A stretch of DNA of 51,188 bases from an uncultured Acidobacteriota bacterium (GTDB lineage Bacteria > Acidobacteriota > Terriglobia > Terriglobales > Acidobacteriaceae), in contig CAINND010000091.1 in the NCBI GenBank assembly GCA_903851035.1, positions 1 through 51,188 of the forward strand, read 5' to 3'. Positions 1 to 9,473 of this stretch are shown one piece after another (within the stretch, counting starts at the first letter, position 1; every line of letters starts with the position of its first letter). A program made the position numbers and the translations under genes. Below the pieces are notes generated by a model, which ran no database searches, was not told the DNA's origin, and saw only the letters and a program-made list of their open reading frames with translations.

Positions 1-885
1 CGCATCAAGGTGGACCCCAACAGCTTCCCCGCGGGATTCAGCGCGGATCTCATTCCGTTTTATTCGCAGCCGGTGCGCGTCGGCATGCCCAGCTTCATCG
101 TCGTGCGCGACACGCGCGATAACCCGCTGGAGTCCACCAAGGGCACCTACAACACGATCGAACTTGGCGCAGCCAGCGGATACTTCGGGTCGGAGGCTAA
201 CTTCGGACGCATCCTCGGCCAGAACGCCAGCTACTACAAGCTGGGACGCAACTGGGTGCTGGCGCGCTCGGTGCGCATCGGCGTGGAGATGCCTTACGGC
301 ACGCCCTGTTCGGCTGCCTCCGCCATCGGTGGTACATGCCCCACGGAGGTACAGGCCAGCGGTTACGTCCCCCTGCCCGAGCGATTCTTTGTCGGCGGAT
401 CGAATTCGCACCGCGGCTTCTCCATCAACCAGGCAGGCCCGCGCGATGCCGACTCCGGCGCGCCGCTGGGCGGCAACGCCATGTTCGTGAACAACATTGA
501 GCTGCGCCTGCCCCCGTTACCGTTGCCTATGGTGCATGGCAACCTGAGCTTCGTGCTCTTCCATGACATTGGCAACGCCTTCAGTACGGCCAACCAGATG
601 TGGAAGAACCTCGACCGATTTAGCCAGCGCAACCAGGCAAGCTGCCGCGACCTGAGCCTGACGGCAACCTGCGACTTCAGCTACATGTCCCAGGCCGTTG
701 GACTGGGCGTGCGCTACCACACGCCCATCGGCCCGGTGCGCGTGGACTTCGGCTACAACCTGAATCCGCCGGTCTTTCCGGTCAAGGATCCATGCTCGGG
801 AGTCACCGGAACTTGCACGGCCGTGCCCAACGTGGAGCAGGTGCGCCATTTCAACTTCTACTTCAGCCTGGGGCAAACCTTTTGA
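1..885 (+). CDS. Omp85/BamA-family outer membrane protein, C-terminal barrel (5'-truncated)
   Basis: The reading frame is open from the first base and ends with TGA at 883-885, so only the last ~294 codons are present. What is seen is a beta-barrel region rich in alternating hydrophobic and aromatic residues. It includes a GGSNSHRGF segment matching the conserved xRGF/Y motif of the Omp85 barrel. The strand-like ending FNFYFSLGQTF finishes in aromatic F, as in BAM-recognised barrels. Omp85 proteins (BamA, TamA) insert or translocate outer-membrane proteins. The POTRA repeats, which would separate BamA from TamA, lie outside the window. A SurA-like gene follows after 11 bp and tamB comes next, so TamA-type or BamA-type are both plausible. 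The family is secure, the subfamily is not. Confidence 0.85.
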   Translation, partial: RIKVDPNSFPAGFSADLIPFYSQPVRVGMPSFIVVRDTRDNPLESTKGTYNTIELGAASGYFGSEANFGRILGQNASYYKLGRNWVLARSVRIGVEMPYGTPCSAASAIGGTCPTEVQASGYVPLPERFFVGGSNSHRGFSINQAGPRDADSGAPLGGNAMFVNNIELRLPPLPLPMVHGNLSFVLFHDIGNAFSTANQMWKNLDRFSQRNQASCRDLSLTATCDFSYMSQAVGLGVRYHTPIGPVRVDFGYNLNPPVFPVKDPCSGVTGTCTAVPNVEQVRHFNFYFSLGQTF

Positions 886-896
886 GGAGCATGGGG

Positions 897-1610
897 ATGA
901 TGACCGTCATGAGGAGAACCCGATGCGCACTGGCAATGTTCATGCTGCTGGCTGTATCCGCGGGCGCGCAGGTGATTGATCGCAGCATCGCCGTGGTCAA
1001 TCACAAGCTGGTCACATGGAGTGAACTTGACGCCGAGATGCGCTTTGAGGCCCTGGAAAACCATCGTCCGCTTGCCGCTCTCACCGAGGCCGACCGCCAT
1101 GCCGCCTTCGACCGCCTGTTACAGGAGCGCATTCTGCGCGAACAGATGCAGGGCGTTGCACCGGCCTCTGGCAGTGAGATCGCCGCACTGCTGACCGAAA
1201 TTCGCACCAACTGGAGCGCCACGCAGGACGACGCCGCATGGGGAAAGGTGCTTACACGCTACGGGTTAACCGTGGACGATGTGCGGCAGAAGATTGCCAC
1301 ACAGATCGAGGTCATGCGATTCATCGAAGAGCGCATGCGTCCCCTGGCGCGGGTAAGCCGCAAAGAGGTAGAGGACTACTACACCCTGACACTGGCGCCG
1401 CAGGTGGCGGCCAAGGGCGGCAAACTGGAAACCTATGAGGAACTGGCTCCGAAGATTCGCGAACTGCTGACGGAACAAAAGATGAGCGACGAGACCGAGA
1501 AGTGGCTCAAGCAGTTGCGCGCGCAGGCCAGCGTGCAGGTGCTTTGGGAGGCCGTGCGTGAGCCGCAGCCCACAGCCGATATTCACGCACCAGCCAGTGC
1601 CAGTCCGTGA
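897..1610 (+). CDS. SurA N-terminal-domain-like periplasmic chaperone without a PPIase domain
   Basis: A 237-residue exported protein. The N-terminus has a signal peptide (basic MRRTR, hydrophobic core, cleavage near AGAQ at about residues 23-25). The mature part begins with the DRSIAVVNHKLVTWSEL pattern typical of SurA/PrsA-type chaperones, followed by a charged alpha-helical region. No parvulin (rotamase) domain is visible; the protein ends after the helical domain and a Pro/Ala-rich tail. Several in-frame ATGs occur (891, 897, 900, 909). 897 is favoured because a GAGGAG ribosome site at 884-889 lies 7 bases upstream. It follows the Omp85 gene by 11 bp and precedes tamB by 66 bp, which fits a role in escorting outer-membrane proteins. 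The family is inferred from the N-terminal pattern. Confidence 0.7.
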   Translation: MMTVMRRTRCALAMFMLLAVSAGAQVIDRSIAVVNHKLVTWSELDAEMRFEALENHRPLAALTEADRHAAFDRLLQERILREQMQGVAPASGSEIAALLTEIRTNWSATQDDAAWGKVLTRYGLTVDDVRQKIATQIEVMRFIEERMRPLARVSRKEVEDYYTLTLAPQVAAKGGKLETYEELAPKIRELLTEQKMSDETEKWLKQLRAQASVQVLWEAVREPQPTADIHAPASASP

Positions 1611-1676
1611 GCACAGAAAAGTAATCAGGAAGACGCGGCAATTCAGCGTTGAGTAAGAAAGCATGAGCACGAGAGC

Positions 1677-4600
1677 ATGAGCGAAGAGCGCGACGAACAA
1701 CAATCCGGCGGCAAGATTGAGGCGCAATCCATGGCCCGGCCGCGGCGTGGAAGAGCTCTGCGCTGGCTGTTGCTTGTACTCTGCGTGCTGGCGCTGGCCC
1801 TGGTTGGCGCCGTCCGTTACATCCAGGGCGATGACTTCCATGAGCGTGTGCGCCGCTGGCAGATCAACACCATGCAGCGCGCCACCGGTGCTAGTGTCGA
1901 ACTGCAATCAGTGGGCTGGAATCTTTTTAGAGGTGAGTATCGGCTCAACGGGCTGACCCTGCATGGCCGTGAGGCCGTCGGCGACCAACCGCTGTTGCAG
2001 GTACGCGAGCTTCGCCTGCGCCTGCGCTGGAACTTTCTTTTAGGCCGCGGCGTTCGGCTGCGCGAACTGAACATAACCGAGCCGCGCGCACGCGTGGTCG
2101 TCAACCGCGACGGCAGCACCAACCTGCCGGAGCCTGCGCGCGCAAGGCCCACGCCGACGCCCGAGGAACTGATGCGGCTGGTGGTGGATCGCGCATCGGT
2201 TACAGATGGGCTGCTGGTGTGGAATGATCGCCCGCTGCGCATGGAGGGCCGCGCCGAGGGGCTGCGCCTGGCATTGCGCTACATTTCGGCCGATCATCAT
2301 TACGATGGCGAAGCCGGGGTGAACGGCATTCGGCTTGCGCCGCAGAACGTGGAACCCTTCACGCTCGGCGCCGATGCCAGCTTCCATCTCTATCGCGATC
2401 ATGTTGATGTGCCGCACCTGCGCCTCAGCGAGGGCCACTCCTATGTGGAAGCCAGTGGCGCCATTGCCACGCTGGCCTCGCCGGTGGCGCAGTTTGCTTA
2501 TCGCGCCACGGCAGACCTCGGAGAGCTGGGGCGTTTGTTGCGCGTGCCCGAACTGCGCGCGGGTGCCGTTGGCCTGAACGGAGAAGGCGTGTGGCGCAGC
2601 CGTGGCGGAGAGTGGGCCATTGTGGGGCACGCACAGGGCACCGGCATGGAGTGGCATGATCCCATCATGCAGTTGCAGCGGGTAAGTGGCGGGTTGGATT
2701 TCTCTCTCGACCGTGAGCGCTTCAACATTCCTGCTTTCTTCGCCACCGCGCTGGGCGGTACCGTGCATGGCAAACTGATGGCCTCCGGACCGGAGTCCCG
2801 CCGCCAGGATGGCCGCATCAACATTGAAGTAAGCGGTCTGGAGCTTACGGATGTACTTGCTGCATTTTCCGAGCCGGAACTGCCGCTAAGCCGTCTCTCG
2901 CTGGGTGGCGCGGTCGGCGGCGGCCTGGAGATTCACTGGGCCGATGGATTTCAGCATGCGCTGATGGATGGCAACGTCAAGGTTCGGCCTGTCCCGCGCG
3001 CCGGCGAGTTGCCGGTTGCGGCCGCGGTGCGCGCCACCGTGGATTTTCATGGCCAGTCGGCGCAGTTCCATGAAGCCGAGGCCACCACCGCCGCCTCGAA
3101 GGTCAACGTGAGTGGCCGCCTTAGTTTGAACTCCGATCTTAGGATTGCCCTCAACAGCGATGCCTTTGCCGAACTCGCTCCGCTGGTGGCCGCCTGGCGC
3201 GGCAGCCGCGCCCAGGCCATGCCCATGGAGTTTCACGGCCCGGCGCAGTTCGAGGGAACGGTGCGCGGACGGCTAATGAATCCCACGCTCAGCGGCTACC
3301 TTGAGCTACGCGACTTCACAACACTGGTGCACGCCCGCGATGCGGCTCCGAGCGGAGAAGTTCCCTTACACGGCACGCGCCTGTTGCGCAATCATTGGGA
3401 CATGCTGGCGGGCGACGTCGAGTACTCACCCACCCTGGAGTCGCTGCACAATGCGGAGCTTCGCCACGGCGGCGCGCGCTTCCATGTGGATGTTACGGTG
3501 CCATTGGTGGACGGCAGTTACGATGGCGCGCTACCCTTTGCAGCGCATGTCCGCGCGGAAAACGCCGATGCCGCGGAGATTGAATCCATCGCAGGCTGGG
3601 ACTATCCCATCACCGGCCTGGTTAGCGGAGAGGTGCAGGTGGGCGGAACCGAGGGGCATCTCACCGGCAACGGTCGCGTGGCCGTGCGCAACGGCTCCGC
3701 CTGGGGACAGGCCGTCCACTTTGCCACCGCCGATGTGCGCTTCACCGAGGATCAGGCGCAGCTGCTAAATATTCTTGTGCGCAGTGAGGCGATGCAACTC
3801 AAAGGCGATGCCTCCATGAACGTGGAGACCAGCCAGTTCGCCTTTCATCTCATCGGCTCGGAGGTTCGCCTCGATCAGTTGCACGCCCTGCAAGGCGGAC
3901 GTCTGCAACTGGCCGGGCAGGCAGCCTTTGACGCCACGGGCAGCGGCACGCCGTCTGCGCCGGTCGTCAACGGACGTCTGCGCCTGCACAACCTCGCGCT
4001 CAACGGCCATCCCCTCGGCGACCTGAACGTGGAGGCAGTCACCCACGGTTCGGAGATGGTGGTGGCCGTCCGCTCCGATACACGCCTCGGTGACTTCCGT
4101 GCAGATGGGCAGATTCATCTGCGCGATCAGATGCCGATGCACTTTACGGCCGATGCCATCAGCAGCAACCTCAATCCATTGCTGGAGGCGCTGCTGCCTG
4201 CGCGCTACAGCGCGCCGAGCGAGTTGAAATTACACGCCGAGATCAGCGGCGAAGCGCGCCACGCCCGCGACCTTACCGCCGAGGTAACGGCCGAGCGCTG
4301 GTCCACGGCGTATGCCGGCATCGGCGTGGCCAACGATGGCCCCATCCGCCTGCGCATGGCCAACGGCATCCTATCGGTCGAGCAGTTCCGCGTGGCCGGT
4401 GAGCAGGGCACGCGCTTCCTGCAGGTGAGCGGACGAGTCGAACTCACCGGCCGCCGCCGCATGGACGTACGCGCCACCGGCAATCTCAACCTCAAGCTGC
4501 TGGAGTCGGCCGATCCCGGACTGACGTCCTCCGGCGTAGCCGATCTTAATCTTGCCATCGGCGGCACCATGGAGCGCCCGTTGTTGAGCGGCCGCCTTGA

Positions 4601-5753
4601 GGTGCGCAACGGCTCCATCGCCTACATTGATTTTCCCAACGGTCTCAGCGATGTGACGGGTACACTAGTTTTCAACGAGGACCGCTTGCAGGTGCAGCAG
4701 CTCACGGCGCGCACCGGTGGAGCGCAGTTGCAGTGCGGCGGCTTCCTCACGTTTTCGCCGGCACAGGGCATCGGCCTCAATCTCTCCGCCAGCGGACACG
4801 ACATCCGCCTGCGCTATCCGGAAGGCCTCAGTTCCACGGCCGACGCCACGCTTGCCCTCACCGGCACCATGCGCAACGCGCTGCTCAGCGGCAACGTCAC
4901 CATCACGCGCATCGGGCTCAATCCGCAGTTTGACTTTGCCAGCTACCTGATGCGCCCAATGGTTTTTCCCACCGCGCAGCAGATTGATTCGCCGCTCAAC
5001 GCCGTGCATCTGGACGTGCGTGTCGCCTCCACGCCTGAACTACAGGTGCAGACGACGCTGGCTCGCCTGAGCGGCAATGTAGACCTGCGATTGCGCGGCA
5101 CCGCTGCCCGCCCCGTGGCGCTTGGGCGTGTGAATCTGCTGGAGGGGCAGATTTACTTCAACGCCACCAAGTACCGGTTGGAGCGCGGCGACGTCACGCT
5201 GACCAACCCGGTGCGCATCGAGCCCACTCTCGATGTCGAGCTCACGGCCCGCGTGCGCGACTACGACATCACGCTTGGACTGCACGGCCCGCTCGACCAC
5301 CTGACGCCCAGCTATCGCTCCGATCCACCGCTCTCCAGCAATGACATCATCAGCCTGCTTGCCCTGGGCCGCACCACTGAAGAGAGCGCCAACCCGGCCA
5401 TGCTGGGCAGCGCGCAGTATTCCCCCACGGTCAGCGAGAGTGCCAGCACGGCGCTTATCGGCCAGGCGCTCAACGCCACGGTCAGCAGCCGCGTGCAAAA
5501 GCTCTTTGGCGTCAGCCGCATCAAGATTGATCCCAACGTGGGCAGCTCGGTGAACGCCGGGCTGGCCAGGGTCACCGTGGAGCAGCAGGTCAGCAACAAG
5601 CTCACGCTCACCTACATCACCAACCTCAGCCAGTCGGCGCAGCAGATTATTCAGTTCGAGTACAACCTGGACAAGGACCTCTCGCTGGTCGGCATCCGCG
5701 ACCAGAACGGAGTCCTCTCCGTTGACCTGCTCATCCGCAAGCGCCACAAGTAG
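1677..5753 (+). CDS. tamB: TamB-like translocation and assembly module protein (DUF490/AsmA-like)
   Basis: A 1358-residue protein with a cytoplasmic basic start, one N-terminal membrane anchor (about residues 28-47, LRWLLLVLCVLALALVGAV) and a very long periplasmic part made of repeated short beta-strand units. These are rich in G-x-L, N-G and V-x-L patterns, as expected for a TamB/AsmA beta-taco. The C-terminal ~350 residues contain the DUF490 hallmarks: LTNPVRIEPTLDVELTARVRDYDI, LHGPL, and SLLALGRTTEE near the end. The length matches the family (about 1200-1500). TamB spans the periplasm and works with an Omp85 partner in barrel insertion and/or phospholipid transport. It is third in a run with the Omp85 and SurA-like genes. 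ATG 1677 gives a good N-in anchor. Confidence 0.88.
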   Translation: MSEERDEQQSGGKIEAQSMARPRRGRALRWLLLVLCVLALALVGAVRYIQGDDFHERVRRWQINTMQRATGASVELQSVGWNLFRGEYRLNGLTLHGREAVGDQPLLQVRELRLRLRWNFLLGRGVRLRELNITEPRARVVVNRDGSTNLPEPARARPTPTPEELMRLVVDRASVTDGLLVWNDRPLRMEGRAEGLRLALRYISADHHYDGEAGVNGIRLAPQNVEPFTLGADASFHLYRDHVDVPHLRLSEGHSYVEASGAIATLASPVAQFAYRATADLGELGRLLRVPELRAGAVGLNGEGVWRSRGGEWAIVGHAQGTGMEWHDPIMQLQRVSGGLDFSLDRERFNIPAFFATALGGTVHGKLMASGPESRRQDGRINIEVSGLELTDVLAAFSEPELPLSRLSLGGAVGGGLEIHWADGFQHALMDGNVKVRPVPRAGELPVAAAVRATVDFHGQSAQFHEAEATTAASKVNVSGRLSLNSDLRIALNSDAFAELAPLVAAWRGSRAQAMPMEFHGPAQFEGTVRGRLMNPTLSGYLELRDFTTLVHARDAAPSGEVPLHGTRLLRNHWDMLAGDVEYSPTLESLHNAELRHGGARFHVDVTVPLVDGSYDGALPFAAHVRAENADAAEIESIAGWDYPITGLVSGEVQVGGTEGHLTGNGRVAVRNGSAWGQAVHFATADVRFTEDQAQLLNILVRSEAMQLKGDASMNVETSQFAFHLIGSEVRLDQLHALQGGRLQLAGQAAFDATGSGTPSAPVVNGRLRLHNLALNGHPLGDLNVEAVTHGSEMVVAVRSDTRLGDFRADGQIHLRDQMPMHFTADAISSNLNPLLEALLPARYSAPSELKLHAEISGEARHARDLTAEVTAERWSTAYAGIGVANDGPIRLRMANGILSVEQFRVAGEQGTRFLQVSGRVELTGRRRMDVRATGNLNLKLLESADPGLTSSGVADLNLAIGGTMERPLLSGRLEVRNGSIAYIDFPNGLSDVTGTLVFNEDRLQVQQLTARTGGAQLQCGGFLTFSPAQGIGLNLSASGHDIRLRYPEGLSSTADATLALTGTMRNALLSGNVTITRIGLNPQFDFASYLMRPMVFPTAQQIDSPLNAVHLDVRVASTPELQVQTTLARLSGNVDLRLRGTAARPVALGRVNLLEGQIYFNATKYRLERGDVTLTNPVRIEPTLDVELTARVRDYDITLGLHGPLDHLTPSYRSDPPLSSNDIISLLALGRTTEESANPAMLGSAQYSPTVSESASTALIGQALNATVSSRVQKLFGVSRIKIDPNVGSSVNAGLARVTVEQQVSNKLTLTYITNLSQSAQQIIQFEYNLDKDLSLVGIRDQNGVLSVDLLIRKRHK

Positions 5754-5769
5754 CCGCCGTCATTGAGAA

Positions 5770-5793
5770 GGCCGCCCCCTTTCAGGAGCGGCC
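5770..5793. terminator. Convergent hairpin between tamB and the chemoreceptor
   Basis: GGCCGC at 5770-5775 pairs with GCGGCC at 5788-5793. The inner part is C-rich/G-rich and could extend the stem past a mismatch. It lies between two converging genes, so it could stop both. There is no clear T-tract, so the call is modest. Confidence 0.4.
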
Positions 5794-5819
5794 CTACTAG
5801 CTCTGCGCCCTGCGATGAG

Positions 5820-7598
5820 CTACTGCACCCATCGTCCCCGGCCCAACGCCAACTCCGGCTCCTCGAAGTTGTGATCCTCCGTGGCGATTGCTCCCGTGTG
5901 TGCGGAAGAGTGCGCGTTGGCGCCCAGTTCAAAGCGCTCCACCAGGTTGTGCAGGCCGTGGGTCAGGGCGCTCAGATCCTCGCAGGCTTTGGCCGCCTGC
6001 TGTGTGCCAATGGTTGAGCTCTCCACCAGCCGGGAGATCTCTTCCATGCGGTTCTTCACTTCTTCGGTAGTGCTGGATTGTTCGGTGGCCGCCGTCGCGA
6101 TCGTGGTGATCATGTCGCCCACCTCCTGCGATTTGCGAATGATATGCTGCAGCGCGTCGCCCGCCTCGTGAGTGGCCGTCACGCCCTCGCGCACCTGCCG
6201 CGTGCCGGCGTCCATGGCCTCCACCGCGGAGTGCGTCTCCGCCTGGATGGCCTCGATCATGCGCGCGATCTCCTTGGTGGCGGTTGTGGTGCGCTCGGCC
6301 AGCTTGCGGACCTCGTCGGCCACCACGGCGAAACCGCGGCCCTGTTCGCCTGCCCGTGCTGCTTCAATGGCGGCGTTCAGGGCCAGCAGGTTGGTCTGGT
6401 CGGCGATCTCGTCAATCACGCCGGCGATGCGGCCAATCTCATTGGAGCGCTTGCCGAGCTCATCAATCTGCTTGCTGGTGCTGCCAACGGCGTCGTTGAT
6501 GACGTTCATGGTGCGCAGGGTCTTCTCCACAATGGTGCCACCCTGCGTGGCCATGCCTGCACTCTCGCGTGCCACCTGCGCGGCTCGGTTGCTGTTGTCA
6601 CTTACTTCCACCACGGTGGTCGTCATCTGGTGCATGGCCGTGGCCACCTGCGCCACCTGGGAGCGTTGCGTCTCCGCTGCCTGGCTCTGCTCGGCCGCCG
6701 TTGCGGAAAGCTCCTCGCTGGCCGCCGCCACACTCTCCGCCGTGCTGGCAATCTGGTGAACCACGGCGCGCAGGTTGTTCTTCATCTTGTTCAGCGCAGC
6801 ACTGGCCTCGCCCAGTTCATCCTCGCTCTCCACTAGAAGGTCGGGCACCGCAAGATTATTGTCAGCGATCGAGTTGGCCAACTCCACGCTCTTGCGCAGT
6901 GGCTGTACCACCAGCCGCCGCACTGCCCACCACACGCCCAGCACGCTGGCCGTCAAGGTAAAGAAGTTCAGCAGGATGAGCCACAGCGAGTTGGATCGCG
7001 CGTCTGCGGACAGTTGCTCGGTGCTGGCCGTAACCGCAAAGGCGCCGCGCAGGTCGCCCACCTTCATACCCTCCTTGACGTTGCCGAAGACGTCGCGGCT
7101 GCCTGCCGGTTCGCCATGGCAGCGCAGGCAATCGCCGCTCAGCCTTACCGGCTGTGCATAGCGCATCACTTCCTTGCCATCCAGCATGGCGCGCTCGCTG
7201 AACTCCTTCAGTTCAGGATCCTGGGCGAATTTATCCAGCGCGCGCCGTTCAAATTCATCCGGCTGGTTCTTGGGGTTGCGCGGGCGCAGCGAGGGCGTGC
7301 GGAAGCGCATGTGGTTGGCTTCGGCATAGCGTTCGGCCACGCTCCAGGCCACCACTACGGGAGCCTGCTTAATGCTGTTGAACTCATGTGTCGGCACCAT
7401 GGTGTCCAGGTTGTCGCTGAACCACTCGCGCGTAGCGGAAGCCATGCCCGTGATCTGCCGAACCTTGTCACGGAAGGCCTCTTCCGTCTGCCGGTTGACG
7501 CGCTGGCCGGTTATCCAGATGCTCAGCAGCGAGGTGCAAAGCATGACCGCCGCTATGACGCCCATGATCTTGCCAGACAACTTAAAGTTTTGGAACAC
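5820..7598 (-). CDS. Methyl-accepting chemotaxis protein with periplasmic haem-type (Tll0287/DUF3365-like) sensor domain
   Basis: A 592-residue chemoreceptor. TM1 is about residues 10-30, the periplasmic sensor about 31-200, TM2 about 204-227, and HAMP about 228-280. The long cytoplasmic coiled coil has the signature hairpin tip at about 398-437 ([20 protein letters not shown]). The sensor contains CLRCH at 157-161, a c-type haem attachment motif, within a region resembling DUF3365/Tll0287-like domains, so it probably senses redox state, gas or another haem ligand. No other chemotaxis gene lies nearby and there is no NWETF-like C-terminal tether for CheR/CheB; the end is GRGRWVQ. It is transcribed alone, convergent with tamB. 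The MCP call is secure, haem binding is inference from the motif. Confidence 0.92.
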   Translation of the reverse strand: MFQNFKLSGKIMGVIAAVMLCTSLLSIWITGQRVNRQTEEAFRDKVRQITGMASATREWFSDNLDTMVPTHEFNSIKQAPVVVAWSVAERYAEANHMRFRTPSLRPRNPKNQPDEFERRALDKFAQDPELKEFSERAMLDGKEVMRYAQPVRLSGDCLRCHGEPAGSRDVFGNVKEGMKVGDLRGAFAVTASTEQLSADARSNSLWLILLNFFTLTASVLGVWWAVRRLVVQPLRKSVELANSIADNNLAVPDLLVESEDELGEASAALNKMKNNLRAVVHQIASTAESVAAASEELSATAAEQSQAAETQRSQVAQVATAMHQMTTTVVEVSDNSNRAAQVARESAGMATQGGTIVEKTLRTMNVINDAVGSTSKQIDELGKRSNEIGRIAGVIDEIADQTNLLALNAAIEAARAGEQGRGFAVVADEVRKLAERTTTATKEIARMIEAIQAETHSAVEAMDAGTRQVREGVTATHEAGDALQHIIRKSQEVGDMITTIATAATEQSSTTEEVKNRMEEISRLVESSTIGTQQAAKACEDLSALTHGLHNLVERFELGANAHSSAHTGAIATEDHNFEEPELALGRGRWVQ

Positions 7599-8013
7599 AG
7601 GAAGCTCCTTGCCTTTGGCGCCGCCGCCATGGCAGGCAGGGGCGTGAAAACGAACGCGGATGAAATTTCATCTGCGCCTCTTCAATGGGTGCTATCGGCC
7701 TCCGGAGTTAGAAACTTCAGTGTCATGTCTGGAATAAGGTTGGGAAGAACGGTGAGTACTAAGCGCAGTGGCAGAACACACTGCGGCATTAGCACCAGCG
7801 CTTCGGAGGCTGCAATCCACGGAGGGATTCATGCGTACATCGAGGTGAGGTATCGATGTGTCGCACTGAGCCGATTTGACCAACATTCACTCGCAGGAGA
7901 GCGGATAGTTTGCATGGGGCTGTTGATACGCCGGTGATATCGCACACTGCAGTGCATTGAACAGCCAACACTGTCAGGAATACAAGGCAGGCATCTTTGA
8001 AAAGGCGGGTTCC
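7599..8013. other. Intergenic region, chemoreceptor / small acidic protein
   Basis: About 415 bp with no convincing gene on either strand. It must hold the divergent promoters for the chemoreceptor and the gene at 8014. An exact CCGATTTGACCA string sits near 7872-7883 and recurs in reverse orientation near 14151-14162 upstream of a CRP-family gene. Confidence 0.5.
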
Positions 8014-8316
8014 ATGAAACGCAAAAGAAATGAGCATAGCGAACGCATAGTAAGTCTGGATGAAGTGTTGCCCGGCACGAAACTGGAAAATCTGGATGAC
8101 GCAGGTCAATCCGGCGACACGCAGGGATTGTCAGAGTCCGACGATGTTGCCAATGAGACCGTAAAAGAGCTGGTCGAAGATGATCAGCCGTATGAGGCCG
8201 GCGTTATCGAAGGAGTAGAGGTGGCAGGTGCGCATCCGGAGCGTCCAGTGCAGAGCCATGAAGACCGGCGGCCAGCGCACGAAAGCGAACTCCCAGCCGC
8301 GCCCGACTGGAAGTAA
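8014..8316 (+). CDS. Small acidic hypothetical protein
   Basis: A 100-residue hydrophilic protein with a basic start (MKRKRNEHSE) and then a strongly acidic, probably disordered body (runs such as VKELVEDDQPYE). There is no signal peptide, membrane segment or recognisable domain. ATG 8014 was chosen over an upstream in-frame TTG (7957) because a purine/G-rich stretch (AAAGGCGGG) lies just before it. It is convergent with the CRP-family gene at 8380 and opens a stress-related island. Function unknown. Confidence 0.55.
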   Translation: MKRKRNEHSERIVSLDEVLPGTKLENLDDAGQSGDTQGLSESDDVANETVKELVEDDQPYEAGVIEGVEVAGAHPERPVQSHEDRRPAHESELPAAPDWK

Positions 8317-8379
8317 GTATTTGATACGGCTTTCGGTTGTTTAAGATGCATAGCCAGGTATGCCATGCAATTCCCGCTA

Positions 8380-9147
8380 CTAATCGTGCAGTACGACGCT
8401 GACCAGCGAGCTGTGTACATGCATTCCGCCACCGTTGTAGTCAATAAGTCCGAGATCGCGAAAACGATTCAGGAAGTAGCTGACTCGCGAACGGGTTGTG
8501 CCGATCATCTGGGCCAGGGTCTCCTGGCTCATCTTCGCGATTAGCGGAATGGGCTTCGATTCCTGGCCGAAGTTGGCCATCAGCAGCAGGAGCCGGGCCA
8601 GTCGCTTTTCACTGGAATTGAAGAGGTGGTCTACCAGGTCTTCTTCCATACGAATGTTTCGAACCAGCAGGTAGGCCAGAAAGCGCTCTGCAAACTCCGG
8701 ATCCTTGTGCAGCAATTCCAGCATCTTTTTCTTGTCCACACGGATAATCGTACTATTTATTTCCGCACTGGCTGTGGCCATGCGGAGCGGTTGTCCTGCC
8801 AGGCAGCCCTCGCCAAAGAAGCAATCCTGCAACAGAATGGCGACGACGGCTTCTTTGCCGCGCTTGGATACAACAGTGAGCTTTACCTTGCCAGTTTGCA
8901 GGTAGAACACAGCATCTGCCTTCTCCCCTTGAGAAAAGATGGAATCGTCAACCTTGTAATCCCTGCTCGTCTTACCGGCGGAGAGTTTCTTGAGCAAGGC
9001 GCGCGGGTCAAAGGATGCAATCGGATCGGCCGGCGAAATATTTTTGGCGAGGATGGATTTTGGTGATGAGGGGCGGCGAGGAGACTTGATTGCTACAGCA
9101 TTCTCCTTATTCTTTCCACGGAGGATGCCAGGGGCTTTGTCTACCAT
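8380..9147 (-). CDS. CRP/FNR-family transcriptional regulator (copy 1)
   Basis: A 255-residue regulator. After a basic, low-complexity N-terminal extension (about 60 residues) comes a cyclic-nucleotide-binding-type beta-roll (about 75-170, with QGEKADAVFYLQTGKVKL and FFGEGCLAGQPLR). A long dimerisation helix follows, then a winged helix-turn-helix (MSQETLAQMIGTTRSRVSYF, about 212-231). The FNR N-terminal cysteine cluster is absent, so oxygen sensing by Fe-S is unlikely. The C-terminal half is nearly identical to the protein at 12587-13393, indicating local duplication. The start is ATG 9147, with GGAG a few bases upstream on the reverse strand; more upstream starts would add an implausible tail. 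A 16-bp palindrome lies at 9260-9275 in its divergent promoter region. The effector is unknown. Confidence 0.9.
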   Translation of the reverse strand: MVDKAPGILRGKNKENAVAIKSPRRPSSPKSILAKNISPADPIASFDPRALLKKLSAGKTSRDYKVDDSIFSQGEKADAVFYLQTGKVKLTVVSKRGKEAVVAILLQDCFFGEGCLAGQPLRMATASAEINSTIIRVDKKKMLELLHKDPEFAERFLAYLLVRNIRMEEDLVDHLFNSSEKRLARLLLLMANFGQESKPIPLIAKMSQETLAQMIGTTRSRVSYFLNRFRDLGLIDYNGGGMHVHSSLVSVVLHD

Positions 9148-9473
9148 ATATCTCCAGCTCGAGGATTTAAGCAGGCTCCATCTCCGGTTGGCGATGGCTA
9201 CGGCAATGCTGCGCAAATCAACGGCATGATGAGGATGCATCGTCCAGGGCGCGAAAAAATGAGCACAATTGCTCACAACCCGAAATAAATGCCTAGAATC
9301 CTGCCCAATATGAAATGTAAGTGTGCGCTCAAATGGTGCAAGTGTGCAATACAGTACAGGCACATGGGATCAGCCCTGTCATCCTTTGGCTGCATACGCG
9401 CATTAAGCGCCGTTTGGCGGTAATACATGGCAGCCAGGCGCAAGACAACAGGCAACAACGAGGTAATACCATC
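9148..9473. other. Divergent intergenic region with palindromic site
   Basis: This 326-bp region separates the reverse CRP-family gene (start 9147) from the forward gene at 9474. Apart from the palindrome at 9260-9275 nothing gene-like is seen; the open frames across it lack ribosome sites. Confidence 0.5.
9260..9275. promoter_or_regulatory. Perfect palindrome TGAGCA-CAAT-TGCTCA, candidate operator
   Basis: Two perfect 6-bp arms separated by 4 bp lie in the divergent region 113 bp upstream of a CRP-family regulator and about 200 bp upstream of the gene at 9474. The symmetry and position suit a dimeric regulator such as one of the local CRP/FNR proteins. Three TGCTCA/TGAGCA half-sites recur at 22712-22747 upstream of the Mla operon. 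Binding is inference. Confidence 0.45.
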
